In this document: positions 37,795-48,038 of the stretch, piece by piece
Layout: each line of letters starts with the position of its first letter
Position numbering within the stretch: the first letter of the stretch is position 1
NCBI RefSeq assembly: GCF_011759505.1
Contig: NZ_JAAOYO010000004.1
Coordinates: 248,001-312,000, forward strand
DNA from: Curtobacterium salicis
GTDB taxonomy: Bacteria > Actinomycetota > Actinomycetes > Actinomycetales > Microbacteriaceae
Length of the DNA: 64,000 bases
Reading direction: 5' to 3'
The notes under the pieces: model-generated
The model's input: the letters and a program-made list of their open reading frames with translations, nothing else
Told to the model about the DNA's origin: nothing
Database searches by the model: none
Translations under genes and position numbers: made by a program

Positions 37795-38252
37795 GCGTCG
37801 CCGACCGCCTCGTCGATCTCGGCCTGACGATCCCGGCGGTCGCCGCCCCGGTCGCCGCGTACGTCCCGGCGGTCGTCTCGGGCCGTCACGTCTTCACGGC
37901 GGGTCAACTGCCCTTCGTCGACGGCGCACTCCCGGTCACCGGCAAGGTCGGCGCCACGGTCGACGCCGACACCGCGACGGCGCAGGCACGTCAGGCGGCG
38001 CTCAACGGCCTCGCCGCCGTGCAGAGCGTCGTCGGCTCGCTCGACCGGGTGGCGAAGGTCGTGAAGGTGACGGTCTTCGTGGCCTCCGACCCGTCCTTCA
38101 CCGGGCAGCCCGGGGTCGCCAACGGGGCCTCGCAACTCGTCGGCGACGTGTTCGGCGAGGCCGGTATCCACGCCCGCAGCGCGGTCGGCGTCGCCGTGCT
38201 GCCGCTCGACGCCCCCGTCGAGGTGGAGCTGATCGTCGAGCTGACGGACTGA
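37791..38252 (+). CDS. RidA/YjgF-family protein
   Basis: Reactive enamine/imine deaminase family, 153 residues, cytoplasmic trimer in relatives. It shows GRHVFTAGQLPFVDG, QARQAALNGLAAVQSVVGSL and VVKVTVFVAS. The C-terminus HARSAVGVAVLPLDAPVEVE includes the arginine (HARSAVG) that binds the substrate carboxylate in RidA. This is the long form with an N-terminal extension (RLVDLGLTIPAVAAPVAAYV) seen in the YjgH/TdcF-like subgroup. GTG 37791 is coupled to the DUF4177 stop. Confidence 0.88.
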   Translation: MSVADRLVDLGLTIPAVAAPVAAYVPAVVSGRHVFTAGQLPFVDGALPVTGKVGATVDADTATAQARQAALNGLAAVQSVVGSLDRVAKVVKVTVFVASDPSFTGQPGVANGASQLVGDVFGEAGIHARSAVGVAVLPLDAPVEVELIVELTD

Positions 38253-38286
38253 ACCACCTGCGGACGTGACCCGTCCGCGGACGGCA

Positions 38287-38323
38287 GGAGGGCCTCCAGT
38301 CCGAGATGGACGGGAGGCCCTCC
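38287..38323. terminator. Bidirectional terminator between ridA-like gene and acs
   Basis: Stem ggagggcctcc...gtcc / ggac...ggaggccctcc with loop gagat, between the converging genes. The right arm again contains GGACGGGAGGC. Confidence 0.85.
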
Positions 38324-38337
38324 GCTCGTCGGGCGGT

Positions 38338-40308
<1,971 letters not shown>

Positions 40309-40553
40309 CGATGTCCTCTCGTCTCGTCCGCCCGGGGCGCGGTCGGACCACCGAGGCAGTCGACGACCGGGCGCCTTCGGAGACTACTCCGAGCGCCACG
40401 GTCGTCGAGGTGCCTGTGGACAACTCGGTCACCGGGAGTGCTCGGGTGTCCTCGCGCCCGGCTCTCGGGAGCGCTCCCGCGCAGCAGGAGGGTCGATCCG
40501 CGCGCCCGATCGCGTTCTCCGGTCAGAGGTGTCGGCGCATCCCGTTCCTGGGG

Positions 40554-40559
40554 TACAGT
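40554..40559 (+). promoter_or_regulatory. -10 box (TACAGT) of the 6C RNA
   Basis: TACAGT ends 6 bases before the expected 5' end of the small RNA. Confidence 0.6.
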
Positions 40560-40565
40560 TGTCTG

Positions 40566-40665
40566 TGCCGGGCTCGTTCCCGGTGGCACCGGTTCAGATT
40601 CCCCCCAATCCGCCGGTGTCCTGGCGGCACCCGTTCCCCCCAACAGGTGCCGCCTCTTCTTTTTC
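40566..40665 (+). ncRNA. 6C small RNA
   Basis: Matches the actinobacterial 6C RNA design: two hairpins, each with a loop of exactly six cytosines. Hairpin 1: caccgg (40587-40592) with ccggtg (40613-40618), inner stem gatt/aatc, loop CCCCCC 40601-40606. Hairpin 2: ggcggcacc (40623-40631) with ggtgccgcc (40646-40654), inner gtt/aac, loop CCCCCC 40636-40641, then tcttcttttt as intrinsic terminator. In mycobacteria the homologue (B11) sits beside the Flp/tad cluster, and here it lies just upstream of tadA. 6C RNAs act on mRNAs through the C-rich loops. Ends are estimated. Confidence 0.88.
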
Positions 40666-40986
40666 CCGTGGTTTCCTCACCTGGCGGTCTGGCCGAGCGT
40701 CTGTCCCGGTCCCGCTCGATCCCCGCAGGGACGCGGAAGCATGGACAGAACGGTCCACCGGTGGCGCTCGGCCCGACGTCGTCCGGGATGCATCGACACC
40801 GCGCCCGGCCTGGTCCGTGTCCCCCTCTTGGCCGACCGACGGGACGTCTGCGTCGGCCGACTCGCGACGGGGTACGGACCGCGACAACGGGGTACAAAAC
40901 CTGCACAGGATGCTCGTTCTGCTGCACTTTCCACCTGTCCGCAGGGAGGCCGCGCCACCGTCGACCACGTCCGTACCGTCCTCGAC
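40666..40986. other. Intergenic region between 6C RNA and tadA
   Basis: No gene supported. The mycobacterial cluster has a septum-site-determining (ssd/Rv3660c) gene at this place; nothing like it is visible. Only the tadA -10 near the right end is recognisable. Confidence 0.4.
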
Positions 40987-40989
40987 ATG
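40974..40989 (+). promoter_or_regulatory. Leaderless promoter of the tad operon (-10 TACCGT)
   Basis: TACCGT (40974-40979), 7 bases, ATG 40987. Confidence 0.5.
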
Positions 40990-42180
40990 CACCGGCATTG
41001 CGCACCGTTCCTGCCCGGCACCCCGCGGACCGACCACCATCGCCACGCGGCGTCGCTCATCGACTTCGAGGAGCTCGCGCCCCTCGTCGCGGACGCCCTC
41101 GTCACCGACGTGCTCGTCCTCGGCGGGCGGGGCGTCTGGGTGGACCGCGGGACCGGCCTCACCCCCGTCGGCGGACTGGTCCTGTCCGAGCCGCGGGCTC
41201 GCGACCTGGCCCGGGCCCTCGTCGCGCGGGGCGGCCGACACATCGACGAGACCACTCCCTGCGCGGACGTCCGACACGGCGACGGCATCCGCGTCCACGC
41301 GGTCCTCTCGCCGGTGAGCGTCCTCGGCACGGCGATCTCGATCCGCCTGCCACAGACCCAGCGCCCGACGATCGCCCGGCTCGTCCAGGCCGGGTTCTTC
41401 CACCACGTCCCGCGGTCGGTCGTCGACCGTGCCGTGCACGAGCGACGGAACGTCCTGGTCACGGGCGCGACCGGGAGCGGCAAGACCACCCTGCTCGCCG
41501 CGATGCTCGCACTGGTCCCACCGGACGAACGGATCATCACGGTGGAGGACGTCGCGGAACTCCGGATCGACCACCCGCACGTCGTCGCCCTCGAAACCCG
41601 GCAGGCCAACGCCGAGGGGGCCGGAGCGCTCGGGACGCAGCGACTCCTGCAGGAAGCGCTGCGGATGCGGCCGGACCGGATCGTCGTCGGCGAGTGCCGC
41701 GGCCCCGAGATCCGCGAACTCACCTCCGCACTCAACACGGGGCACGACGGGGGAGCGGGGACCGTGCACGCGAACGGGGTGCGTGACGTCGCGAGCCGGC
41801 TCGAGGCGCTCGGTGCACTCGCCGGGCTCGGAGCGGAGTCCGTGGCACGACAGGCGGCGAGCGCGTTCGACCTCGTGCTGCACGTCGATCGACGGAACGG
41901 CGTGCGACGCCTGGCCGAGGTGGGGTGCTTCGGTGTGGACCGACACGGGCGACTCGAGGTGGTGCCGGTCGAGCCGACCGGGCGGCGGACCTCCGGCGGC
42001 TCCGGCGGTCCCGGCCCCCGCTCTGCAGCACACACGGCGGACGGGGCGACGGGCGTCAGCGCCGGCGGCGGAACCGGTGCGGATGCCGCTCCCGGTACCG
42101 GCGGCGCGGGCGGCGCTCAGCCGGTGGGTCGGGCTCCGCGTGGCGCGGGCGGGGCGCATCGCCGGACGCGTGGCCGGTGA
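40987..42180 (+). CDS. TadA/CpaF-family pilus assembly ATPase
   Basis: Secretion ATPase that powers assembly of Flp-type pili, 397 residues. An N-terminal domain (LIDFEELAPLVADALVTDVL) is followed by the RecA-like core with Walker A GATGSGKTT (160-168), the Asp box ITVEDVAEL, Walker B RPDRIVVGECRG and His box TGHDGGAGTVHANG. The last 60 residues are Gly/Ala/Arg-rich and disordered. ATG 40987 follows a leaderless -10 box; the open frame upstream crosses the 6C RNA and is not used. The TGA overlaps the TadB start (GTGA). Confidence 0.92.
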   Translation: MHRHCAPFLPGTPRTDHHRHAASLIDFEELAPLVADALVTDVLVLGGRGVWVDRGTGLTPVGGLVLSEPRARDLARALVARGGRHIDETTPCADVRHGDGIRVHAVLSPVSVLGTAISIRLPQTQRPTIARLVQAGFFHHVPRSVVDRAVHERRNVLVTGATGSGKTTLLAAMLALVPPDERIITVEDVAELRIDHPHVVALETRQANAEGAGALGTQRLLQEALRMRPDRIVVGECRGPEIRELTSALNTGHDGGAGTVHANGVRDVASRLEALGALAGLGAESVARQAASAFDLVLHVDRRNGVRRLAEVGCFGVDRHGRLEVVPVEPTGRRTSGGSGGPGPRSAAHTADGATGVSAGGGTGADAAPGTGGAGGAQPVGRAPRGAGGAHRRTRGR

Positions 42181-43160
42181 GACCGCCCGGCCTGCCGGCA
42201 GTGCGGCACCTCGGTCCGACCGCACCGCCGCGCCCCGCTCGGACACCCCGGGAGTCGCGTCGGCGGCGCAGCGCTCCGGGTGACCAGGCGCTGGCCACGG
42301 CACGGGTGCTCGACCGGGTCGCGGTGCTCGTCGCCGCCGGGGTGCCGCCGCCCCGGGCCCTCCAGCTCGTGGGTCCGGACCCAGGCCCGGACGGGGGCCG
42401 ACCGGCTGCCGGTGCTGGTGCGGGTCGGGGAGCGGAGGCCGGTCGCGATCCGGATGCGGGTGCTCGTGCCGAGGCCGAGGGGGTGCTCGCCGTCGCATCC
42501 CGCACCGGGGCACCCGTGGTCCCGGCGCTCCGGGCGCTCGCCGCGTCGTTGCGGGACCGGGCGGCAGCGGAGCGTGCCGTGCGCACCGCCCTGGCCGGCC
42601 CCCGCGCGAGCACCCGGGTCGTCCTGACACTGCCCGTGTTCGGCGTGGTGCTCGGGTGGTCGTGGGGAGTCGACAGCGTCGGGATCCTCGTCCGGACACC
42701 CGTCGGATGGGCCTGCCTCACCGCCGCGGTGGTGCTCGTGGCGATCGCCGGACGGTGGTCCCGACACCTCACCGCCGTCGCCGGGGACGGTGGACCTGCG
42801 CCGGGGCTGCTCCTGGACGTGTGGGCGGTCGCACTGTCCGGCGGTGGGGCCTGGACCGACGCGGCGGGCACGGTCGATGCCGTCTTCGGCGACCGCGACT
42901 GGCCCGGTGACGACCGGCGGCGACTGGAAGCGACGCTCGCGCTGGCGGAACGAGCCGGGGTCCCGGCGGCCGGGCTGCTCCGGGCGGACGCTGCCGACCG
43001 GCGCGCGGATGCCGCTGCCGAGGGCCTGGTGCGGGCCGAGCGACTGGCGGTCCGACTGGTCCTGCCGCTCGGGGTGTGCGTGTTGCCGGCGTTCGTCTGC
43101 GTCGGCGTGGTGCCCGTGGTGCTCGGCATCCTCTCCTCCACATCCGGGGGGCTCCGCTGA
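42177..43160 (+). CDS. TadB-like type II secretion F-domain membrane protein
   Basis: Inner-membrane platform of the Tad pilus, 327 residues. A Pro/Arg-rich N-terminus leads to a T2SF-like helical region (LATARVLDRVAVLVAAGVPP). Membrane spans follow at about 142-160 (VVLTLPVFGVVLGWSW), 168-188 (GWACLTAAVVLVAIAGRW) and the C-terminus (LPLGVCVLPAFVCVGVVPVV). A second F-domain repeat lies between (LLLDVWAVALSGGGAWTDAA). Other actinobacteria carry two proteins (TadB and TadC) here; one gene may cover both roles. GTG 42177 is coupled to tadA. Confidence 0.82.
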   Translation: MRPPGLPAVRHLGPTAPPRPARTPRESRRRRSAPGDQALATARVLDRVAVLVAAGVPPPRALQLVGPDPGPDGGRPAAGAGAGRGAEAGRDPDAGARAEAEGVLAVASRTGAPVVPALRALAASLRDRAAAERAVRTALAGPRASTRVVLTLPVFGVVLGWSWGVDSVGILVRTPVGWACLTAAVVLVAIAGRWSRHLTAVAGDGGPAPGLLLDVWAVALSGGGAWTDAAGTVDAVFGDRDWPGDDRRRLEATLALAERAGVPAAGLLRADAADRRADAAAEGLVRAERLAVRLVLPLGVCVLPAFVCVGVVPVVLGILSSTSGGLR

Positions 43161-43302
43161 TCGGTGCACGGACCGGTGCCGGTGCCCACGGTCAGGCGTC
43201 CCCACGGCCGAAGGTGGGGTGGTGGTCACGGCGCGGGACTCGCCGTCAGCGGCCACTCACCAGCAGCGGATCGACCGGTGCACAGAGAGAGAGGAACGAA
43301 CC

Positions 43303-43557
43303 ATGCAGGAAGGACACCCGGACACGGTTCCGGACCCACGGCGGGCAGCGCTCGCCGATCGGATGCAGCACCGACACCGGGCCTGGCGGTCATCGCTGTC
43401 CGCGCGACTGTCGGAGGACCGGGGATCCGCGACGGCCGAGTACGCGGTCGTCATCCTCGCGGCGGTGGCCTTCGCCGGGGTGCTCGTCGCCGTCATGCGG
43501 TCGGGCGAGGTGCAGGCGATCCTCACCGACCTGGTCCGGACGGCGCTGACGCCGTGA
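43303..43557 (+). CDS. DUF4244 Flp pilin-like protein
   Basis: Likely major pilin subunit, 84 residues. A basic leader is followed by SEDRGSATAEYAVVILAAVA and a continuous hydrophobic helix, the layout of class III (Flp) prepilins, where cleavage by a prepilin peptidase occurs just before the hydrophobic stretch after a Gly. DUF4244 is regularly found between TadB/C and TadE in actinobacteria. GAGAGAGAGG precedes ATG 43303. The stop overlaps the TadE-like start by 4 bases. Confidence 0.85.
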   Translation: MQEGHPDTVPDPRRAALADRMQHRHRAWRSSLSARLSEDRGSATAEYAVVILAAVAFAGVLVAVMRSGEVQAILTDLVRTALTP

Positions 43558-43916
43558 GCAACCGGTCACGGCAGGGGCCGTCGGAGCGCGGGTCGGTCAC
43601 GGTCGAGTTCGCCGTGGCGCTGCCGATCGTCGCGGTGGTCCTGGCCGCCGGGATCGCCGGTGTCGTGGCGGTCGATCTGCAGGGGCGGCTGCAGACGGCC
43701 ACCGCGGTCGCCGCACGGGCTGTCGCACGCGGTGACGACGCGGCAGCACGTCGGGTCCTCGGGCAGGCGGGCGCGGGTCCGATCCGGGTCGAGCGCGCGT
43801 CCGGTCTCGTGTGTGTCGAGGTCGGCCGTCCCGCCGGCGGCGGACCGTTCGCGAACGTGGTCCTGCGAGGGAGCAGCTGCGCGGTGGACGAGCTCGATGT
43901 GCACGTTCCCTCCTGA
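43554..43916 (+). CDS. TadE-like pseudopilin
   Basis: Minor pilin of the Tad system, 120 residues. The N-terminal RGSVTVEFAVALPIVAVVLA is the TadE signature with the conserved Glu at +5 of the hydrophobic helix, and two cysteines in the C-terminal part (VCVEV and SSCAVDE) may form a disulfide. GTG 43554 is coupled to the pilin gene; the stop overlaps the next gene by 20 bases. Confidence 0.85.
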   Translation: MSNRSRQGPSERGSVTVEFAVALPIVAVVLAAGIAGVVAVDLQGRLQTATAVAARAVARGDDAAARRVLGQAGAGPIRVERASGLVCVEVGRPAGGGPFANVVLRGSSCAVDELDVHVPS

Positions 43917-44505
43917 CGTCGCCCGAGCCCGCGTTCCGGGCCGCGGGGACGGGATCGGTGACCGAGGATCGGCGGCGGTCGTGCTCGTCGCGGTGGTCGC
44001 GGTGGTCGTCCTCGTCATCAGCGCGGTCCTCGCGGCGGCCGGTCATCGGTCTGGCGCTGCTCGCGCTCGGGGTGCGGCCGACGCGGCAGCGCTCGCGGCG
44101 GCGGCAGCGGCGATCGGTCTCGTGGCCGACGAACCCTGTGCCGCTGCCGGGCGACTCGCCCGTGCTGACGACGTCGTCCTCATCACCTGCGAGATCGACG
44201 GGTCGGTCGCTCACGTCGAGGTGTCCGCCGGGTCGGGTCCGGCAGCCGCACGAGCGGTCGCAACCGCCGGTCCAGGGCCCGGATCGGCGGTCGCGGGCCG
44301 ACGCGCCGGGCGTGTGCCGGCGTTCCAGCCGAGTGCGGCGGACTGGCTCCGGCTCCACCGGCCATCCCCACCGGAGTGTGTATGGTGTGCCTGTCGGCCC
44401 GCCGGTCACCGAATTCCCGGTCGACCCGGACGCTTCCACGACGTCCGTCGGCCGATCAGCACCATCGATCAAGGAGACACGTGCCAGGCACGAAGAAGCT
44501 CGTGA
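43897..44505 (+). CDS. TadE/TadG-like secretion-neighbourhood protein, uncertain C-terminus
   Basis: Helicase/secretion-neighbourhood TadE-like family (Rv3654c-like). ATG 43897 overlaps the preceding gene. GDRGSAAVVLVAVVAVVVLV begins the membrane helix, followed by ARGAADAAALAAAAAAIGL and a Cys pair (EPCAAA, ITCEID), as expected for about 115-125 residues. The open frame then continues as poor Arg/Pro sequence to 202 residues and runs 25 bases into topA, across the topA leader. The real product may end earlier through an undetected frameshift, or simply have a junk tail. Role in pilus assembly inferred. Confidence 0.7.
   Translation: MCTFPPDVARARVPGRGDGIGDRGSAAVVLVAVVAVVVLVISAVLAAAGHRSGAARARGAADAAALAAAAAAIGLVADEPCAAAGRLARADDVVLITCEIDGSVAHVEVSAGSGPAAARAVATAGPGPGSAVAGRRAGRVPAFQPSAADWLRLHRPSPPECVWCACRPAGHRIPGRPGRFHDVRRPISTIDQGDTCQARRSS
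44381..44386 (+). promoter_or_regulatory. -10 box (TATGGT) for topA
   Basis: TATGGT, preceded by gtgtg, lies 95 bases before the topA start inside the tail of the preceding reading frame. topA has its own AAGGAG at 44471-44476. Confidence 0.45.
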
Positions 44506-47288
44506 TCGTCGAGAGCCCCGCGAAGGCGAAGACGATCGCGCAATACCTCGGTGACGGATACGAGGTCCAGGCCTCGGTCGGACACATCCGTGACCTCGTC
44601 GAGCCCAAGAACCTGCCGGCCGAGCTCAAGAAGGGCTCCCTCGGCAAGTTCTCGGTCGACGTCGACAACGGGTTCGAGCCGTACTACGTCGTCTCCGATG
44701 CGAAGAAGAAGACCGTCGCGGACCTCAAGCGTGCGCTCAAGGACGCCGACGAGCTCTACCTCGCAACAGATGAAGACCGCGAAGGCGAAGCCATCGCATG
44801 GCACCTCCTCCAGGTGCTGAAGCCCAAGGTCCCCGTCAAGCGCATGGTGTTCCACGAGATCACCAAGGAAGCCATCCAGCGCGCCCAGGAAGCCACGCGC
44901 GAGCTCGACACGGCGCTGGTCGATGCCCAGGAGACCCGCCGCATCCTCGACCGTCTCTACGGGTACGAGGTGTCTCCCGTGCTGTGGCGCAAGGTCGGAC
45001 CGGGCCTCTCCGCCGGTCGCGTGCAGTCCGCTGCCACCCGCCTCGTGGTGGACCGGGAGCGCGAGCGTCTCGCCTTCGTCTCCGCCAACTACTGGGACCT
45101 CACGGCACGGTTCGAGAAGTCCGGAGAGGGCGCCTTCACGGCTCGCCTCGCCCGGATCCACGGCAAGCGCGTCGCTTCCGGTCGTGACTTCGACGACCGC
45201 GGTCAGACCACCTCCGACGTCGTGCGCCTCGACGAGACGTCGGCGGGCTCACTGTCGGCGGTCCTCGACCGTGCCGGCGACGCCGTCGTCCGCAGTGTCG
45301 AGTCGAAGCCGTACACCCGGCGTCCGGCCGCTCCGTTCACCACGTCGACGCTGCAGCAGGAAGCGGCACGCAAGCTCCGTTTCTCGGCTCGCCAGACGAT
45401 GAGCGTCGCGCAGTCGCTGTACGAGAACGGCCACATCACCTACATGCGTACCGACTCGGCGTCGCTGTCGCAGCAGGCGGTCACCGCGGCCCGCAAGCAG
45501 GCGACCGCGCTGTACGGTGCGGACTCGATCCCCGAGAAGCCCCGTTCGTACGCCGGCAAGAGCAAGAACGCGCAGGAGGCCCACGAGGCGATCCGCCCCG
45601 CTGGCGACACGTTCAAGACGCCGTCGCAGATGGAGGGTGTCCTCCGCGGCAACGACCTGCGGCTCTACGACCTCATCTGGAAGCGCACCGTCGCATCGCA
45701 GATGGCCGACGCCAAGGGCTCGACGGCGTCGGTCGTGCTCGGGATCGCCTCGACCGAGCCGGTCGAGGGTCTCGCGAGCACCGCGACGGGCACCGACGTC
45801 GAGTTCACCGCGTCCGGCACCGTCATCACCTTCCGCGGGTTCCTCAACGCCTACGAAGAGGGCCGCGACGAAGAGCGCGCCTCGGGCGACTCCGCGGACG
45901 ACGCCAAGCTGCCGCAGATGGCGGAGGGTGACCACCTCGGCGTCTCCGACGTGGCGGCGAAGGGCCACGACACCTCCGCTCCGCCGCGCTACACCGAAGC
46001 CAGCCTGGTCAAGACCCTCGAAGAGCTCGGGATCGGGCGCCCGTCGACCTACGCCGCCATCCTCTCCACGATCGTGGACCGTGGGTACGTGACACAGCGC
46101 GGCACCGCTCTGGTGCCGAACTGGATCGCGTTCAGTGTCGTGCGGCTGCTCGAGGACTACTTCGGTGACCTCGTGCAGTACGACTTCACGGCGGAGATGG
46201 AGAACGACCTCGACCGGATCGCCAGCGGTGAGGAAGACCGCGTCGACTGGCTCAAGGAGTTCTACTTCGGCGGTGGCGACCAGCGCGGTCTCCGCACCGT
46301 CATCGACAACCTCGGTGAGATCGACGCCCGCGAGATCAACTCGGTCGAGCTCGCGCCGGGGCTGACCCTCCGGATCGGCCGCTACGGCCCCTACATCGAG
46401 ACCCCGAGCGACGACCCGGAGAAGCCGCGCCGCGTCAACGTGCCCGAGGACATCGCGCCGGACGAGTTGACCCTCGACAAGGCCCGCGAGCTCGTCGAGG
46501 CCCCCGTCGTCAGCGACCGCGTGGTCGGCATCAACCCGGAGACCGGGAAAGAGGTCCTCGCGAAGGACGGTCGCTTCGGTCCGTACGTGACTGAGCGCAC
46601 CCCGGAGCCCGAGCCGACCGTCGACCCGACCACGGGTGAGGTCCTCGCGGCCGAACCCGAGCCGGCCGCAGTCGCCGAAGCAGCGACCAGCACGGCGACG
46701 GGCGCGAAGACCGCCACCAAGACCGCCGCCGCGAAGAAGGCCCCAGCCAAGAAGGCAACCGCCAAGAAGGCTGCCGCTCCGAAGGAGCGCACCGCGTCGC
46801 TCTTCAAGTCGATGGACCCGGGGTCGGTCGACCTCGAGACCGCGCTGAAGCTCCTGGACCTGCCCCGCACCGTCGGGAAGGACCCGGAGTCGGGCGACGA
46901 GATCACGGCGCAGAACGGGCGCTACGGGCCCTACCTCAAGAAGGGCACGGACACCCGGACCCTGCCGAGCGAGGACGCGATCTTCGACGTCGACCTGCCC
47001 GGCGCCCTCGAGCTGTTCGCGCAGCCGAAGTACGGCGCCAAGCGTGCGGCGAGTGCAGCGCTCAAGGAGTTCGACGCCGACCCGGTGTCCGGCAAGCCGA
47101 TCAAGGTCAAGGACGGCCGCTTCGGCCCCTACGTCACCGACGGTGAGACGAACGCGACGATCCCGCGCGGCGAAGAGGTCGAGACAGTCGACTTCGAACG
47201 AGCGGTCCAGCTCCTCGCCGACAAGCGTGCGAAGGGCCCGGTCAAGAAGAAGGCACCGGCCCGCCGCGCCCCCGCCAAGAAGAAGTGA
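44481..47288 (+). CDS. topA: DNA topoisomerase I
   Basis: Type IA topoisomerase relaxing negative supercoils, 935 residues. Toprim domain from KKLVIVESPAKAKTIAQYLG with DxDREGEAIAW (TDEDREGEAIAW), SAGRVQSAATRLV, and the catalytic tyrosine in HITYMRTDS (Y321). The C-terminus has actinobacterial topoisomerase repeats (FGPYVT, GRYGPYLKKG, GRFGPYVTDG) separated and ended by Lys/Ala-rich tails (AKKAPAKKATAKKAAAPK). These lysine tails are typical of actinobacterial TopA and help DNA binding. GTG 44481 has AAGGAG. The stop overlaps tmk by 4 bases. Confidence 0.97.
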   Translation: MPGTKKLVIVESPAKAKTIAQYLGDGYEVQASVGHIRDLVEPKNLPAELKKGSLGKFSVDVDNGFEPYYVVSDAKKKTVADLKRALKDADELYLATDEDREGEAIAWHLLQVLKPKVPVKRMVFHEITKEAIQRAQEATRELDTALVDAQETRRILDRLYGYEVSPVLWRKVGPGLSAGRVQSAATRLVVDRERERLAFVSANYWDLTARFEKSGEGAFTARLARIHGKRVASGRDFDDRGQTTSDVVRLDETSAGSLSAVLDRAGDAVVRSVESKPYTRRPAAPFTTSTLQQEAARKLRFSARQTMSVAQSLYENGHITYMRTDSASLSQQAVTAARKQATALYGADSIPEKPRSYAGKSKNAQEAHEAIRPAGDTFKTPSQMEGVLRGNDLRLYDLIWKRTVASQMADAKGSTASVVLGIASTEPVEGLASTATGTDVEFTASGTVITFRGFLNAYEEGRDEERASGDSADDAKLPQMAEGDHLGVSDVAAKGHDTSAPPRYTEASLVKTLEELGIGRPSTYAAILSTIVDRGYVTQRGTALVPNWIAFSVVRLLEDYFGDLVQYDFTAEMENDLDRIASGEEDRVDWLKEFYFGGGDQRGLRTVIDNLGEIDAREINSVELAPGLTLRIGRYGPYIETPSDDPEKPRRVNVPEDIAPDELTLDKARELVEAPVVSDRVVGINPETGKEVLAKDGRFGPYVTERTPEPEPTVDPTTGEVLAAEPEPAAVAEAATSTATGAKTATKTAAAKKAPAKKATAKKAAAPKERTASLFKSMDPGSVDLETALKLLDLPRTVGKDPESGDEITAQNGRYGPYLKKGTDTRTLPSEDAIFDVDLPGALELFAQPKYGAKRAASAALKEFDADPVSGKPIKVKDGRFGPYVTDGETNATIPRGEEVETVDFERAVQLLADKRAKGPVKKKAPARRAPAKKK

Positions 47289-47986
47289 GCACGAACGACG
47301 CAGTGCACACGGACGACGCAGCGACCACGGCACGCGCAGTGACCGCTGACCACGTCGGCCGCGGCTGGTTCATCACCCTCGAGGGTGGTGACGGCGCCGG
47401 CAAGACCACCCAGGCCGAGCGCCTCGAGCAGTGGCTCGGGGCGCACGGTCGTCGGGTCGTCCGGACCCGCGAGCCCGGCGGCACGGACCTCGGGCAGCGC
47501 ATCCGCGACATCGTCCTGCACGACCGCGGCCACGTCACCCCCCGGGCCGAGGCGCTGCTCTACGCCGCCGACCGCGCGCACCACGTCGAGACGGTCGTCC
47601 GTCCGGCTGTGGCCCGCGGCGACGTCGTGCTGCAGGACCGGTACATCGACTCGTCCGTCGCGTACCAGGGCGTTGCCCGCGGCCTCGGTGCCGACCAGAT
47701 CAGGTCGGTCTCGGACTGGGCTGCCGACGGCATGACGCCGGACCTCACGGTGCTGCTCGACCTCGACGTCAGCACCGGCCGGGCTCGGGTCGCCGCCGCC
47801 CGTGGCGACGTGTTCGACCGTCTCGAGTCCGAGGCAGCCGCCTTCCACGAGTCCGTCCGGCAGGCGTTCCTCGCCATGGCGCGCGCCGAGCCGGAGCGGT
47901 TCCTCGTGGTGGACGCCGCCGAACCGGCCGACGTCGTGCAGGAGCGGATCCGCTCGGCGGTCGCACGCCTCGTCGGGGTCGGTTGA
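47285..47986 (+). CDS. tmk: Thymidylate kinase
   Basis: dTMP to dTDP kinase, 233 residues. P-loop LEGGDGAGKTTQ (about 32-43), DR(Y) signature LQDRYIDSSVAYQG and the lid-region RVAAARGDVFDRLE. The extra 25 N-terminal residues (MSTNDAVHTDDAATTARAV) are a disordered extension. GTG overlaps the topA stop (GTGA). Confidence 0.96.
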   Translation: MSTNDAVHTDDAATTARAVTADHVGRGWFITLEGGDGAGKTTQAERLEQWLGAHGRRVVRTREPGGTDLGQRIRDIVLHDRGHVTPRAEALLYAADRAHHVETVVRPAVARGDVVLQDRYIDSSVAYQGVARGLGADQIRSVSDWAADGMTPDLTVLLDLDVSTGRARVAAARGDVFDRLESEAAAFHESVRQAFLAMARAEPERFLVVDAAEPADVVQERIRSAVARLVGVG

Positions 47987-48038
47987 TGCCGCGGGCCGTG
48001 ACGACCGGGCGGTCGGTGGCACCTGGGAAGATCGTCCC

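Noticed and set aside
40309..40553. Possible gene between acs and the 6C RNA
   Set aside because: No frame with protein-like composition or ribosome-binding site; only a weak minus-strand -10 (TAGTCT) and a short hairpin near 40376-40390.
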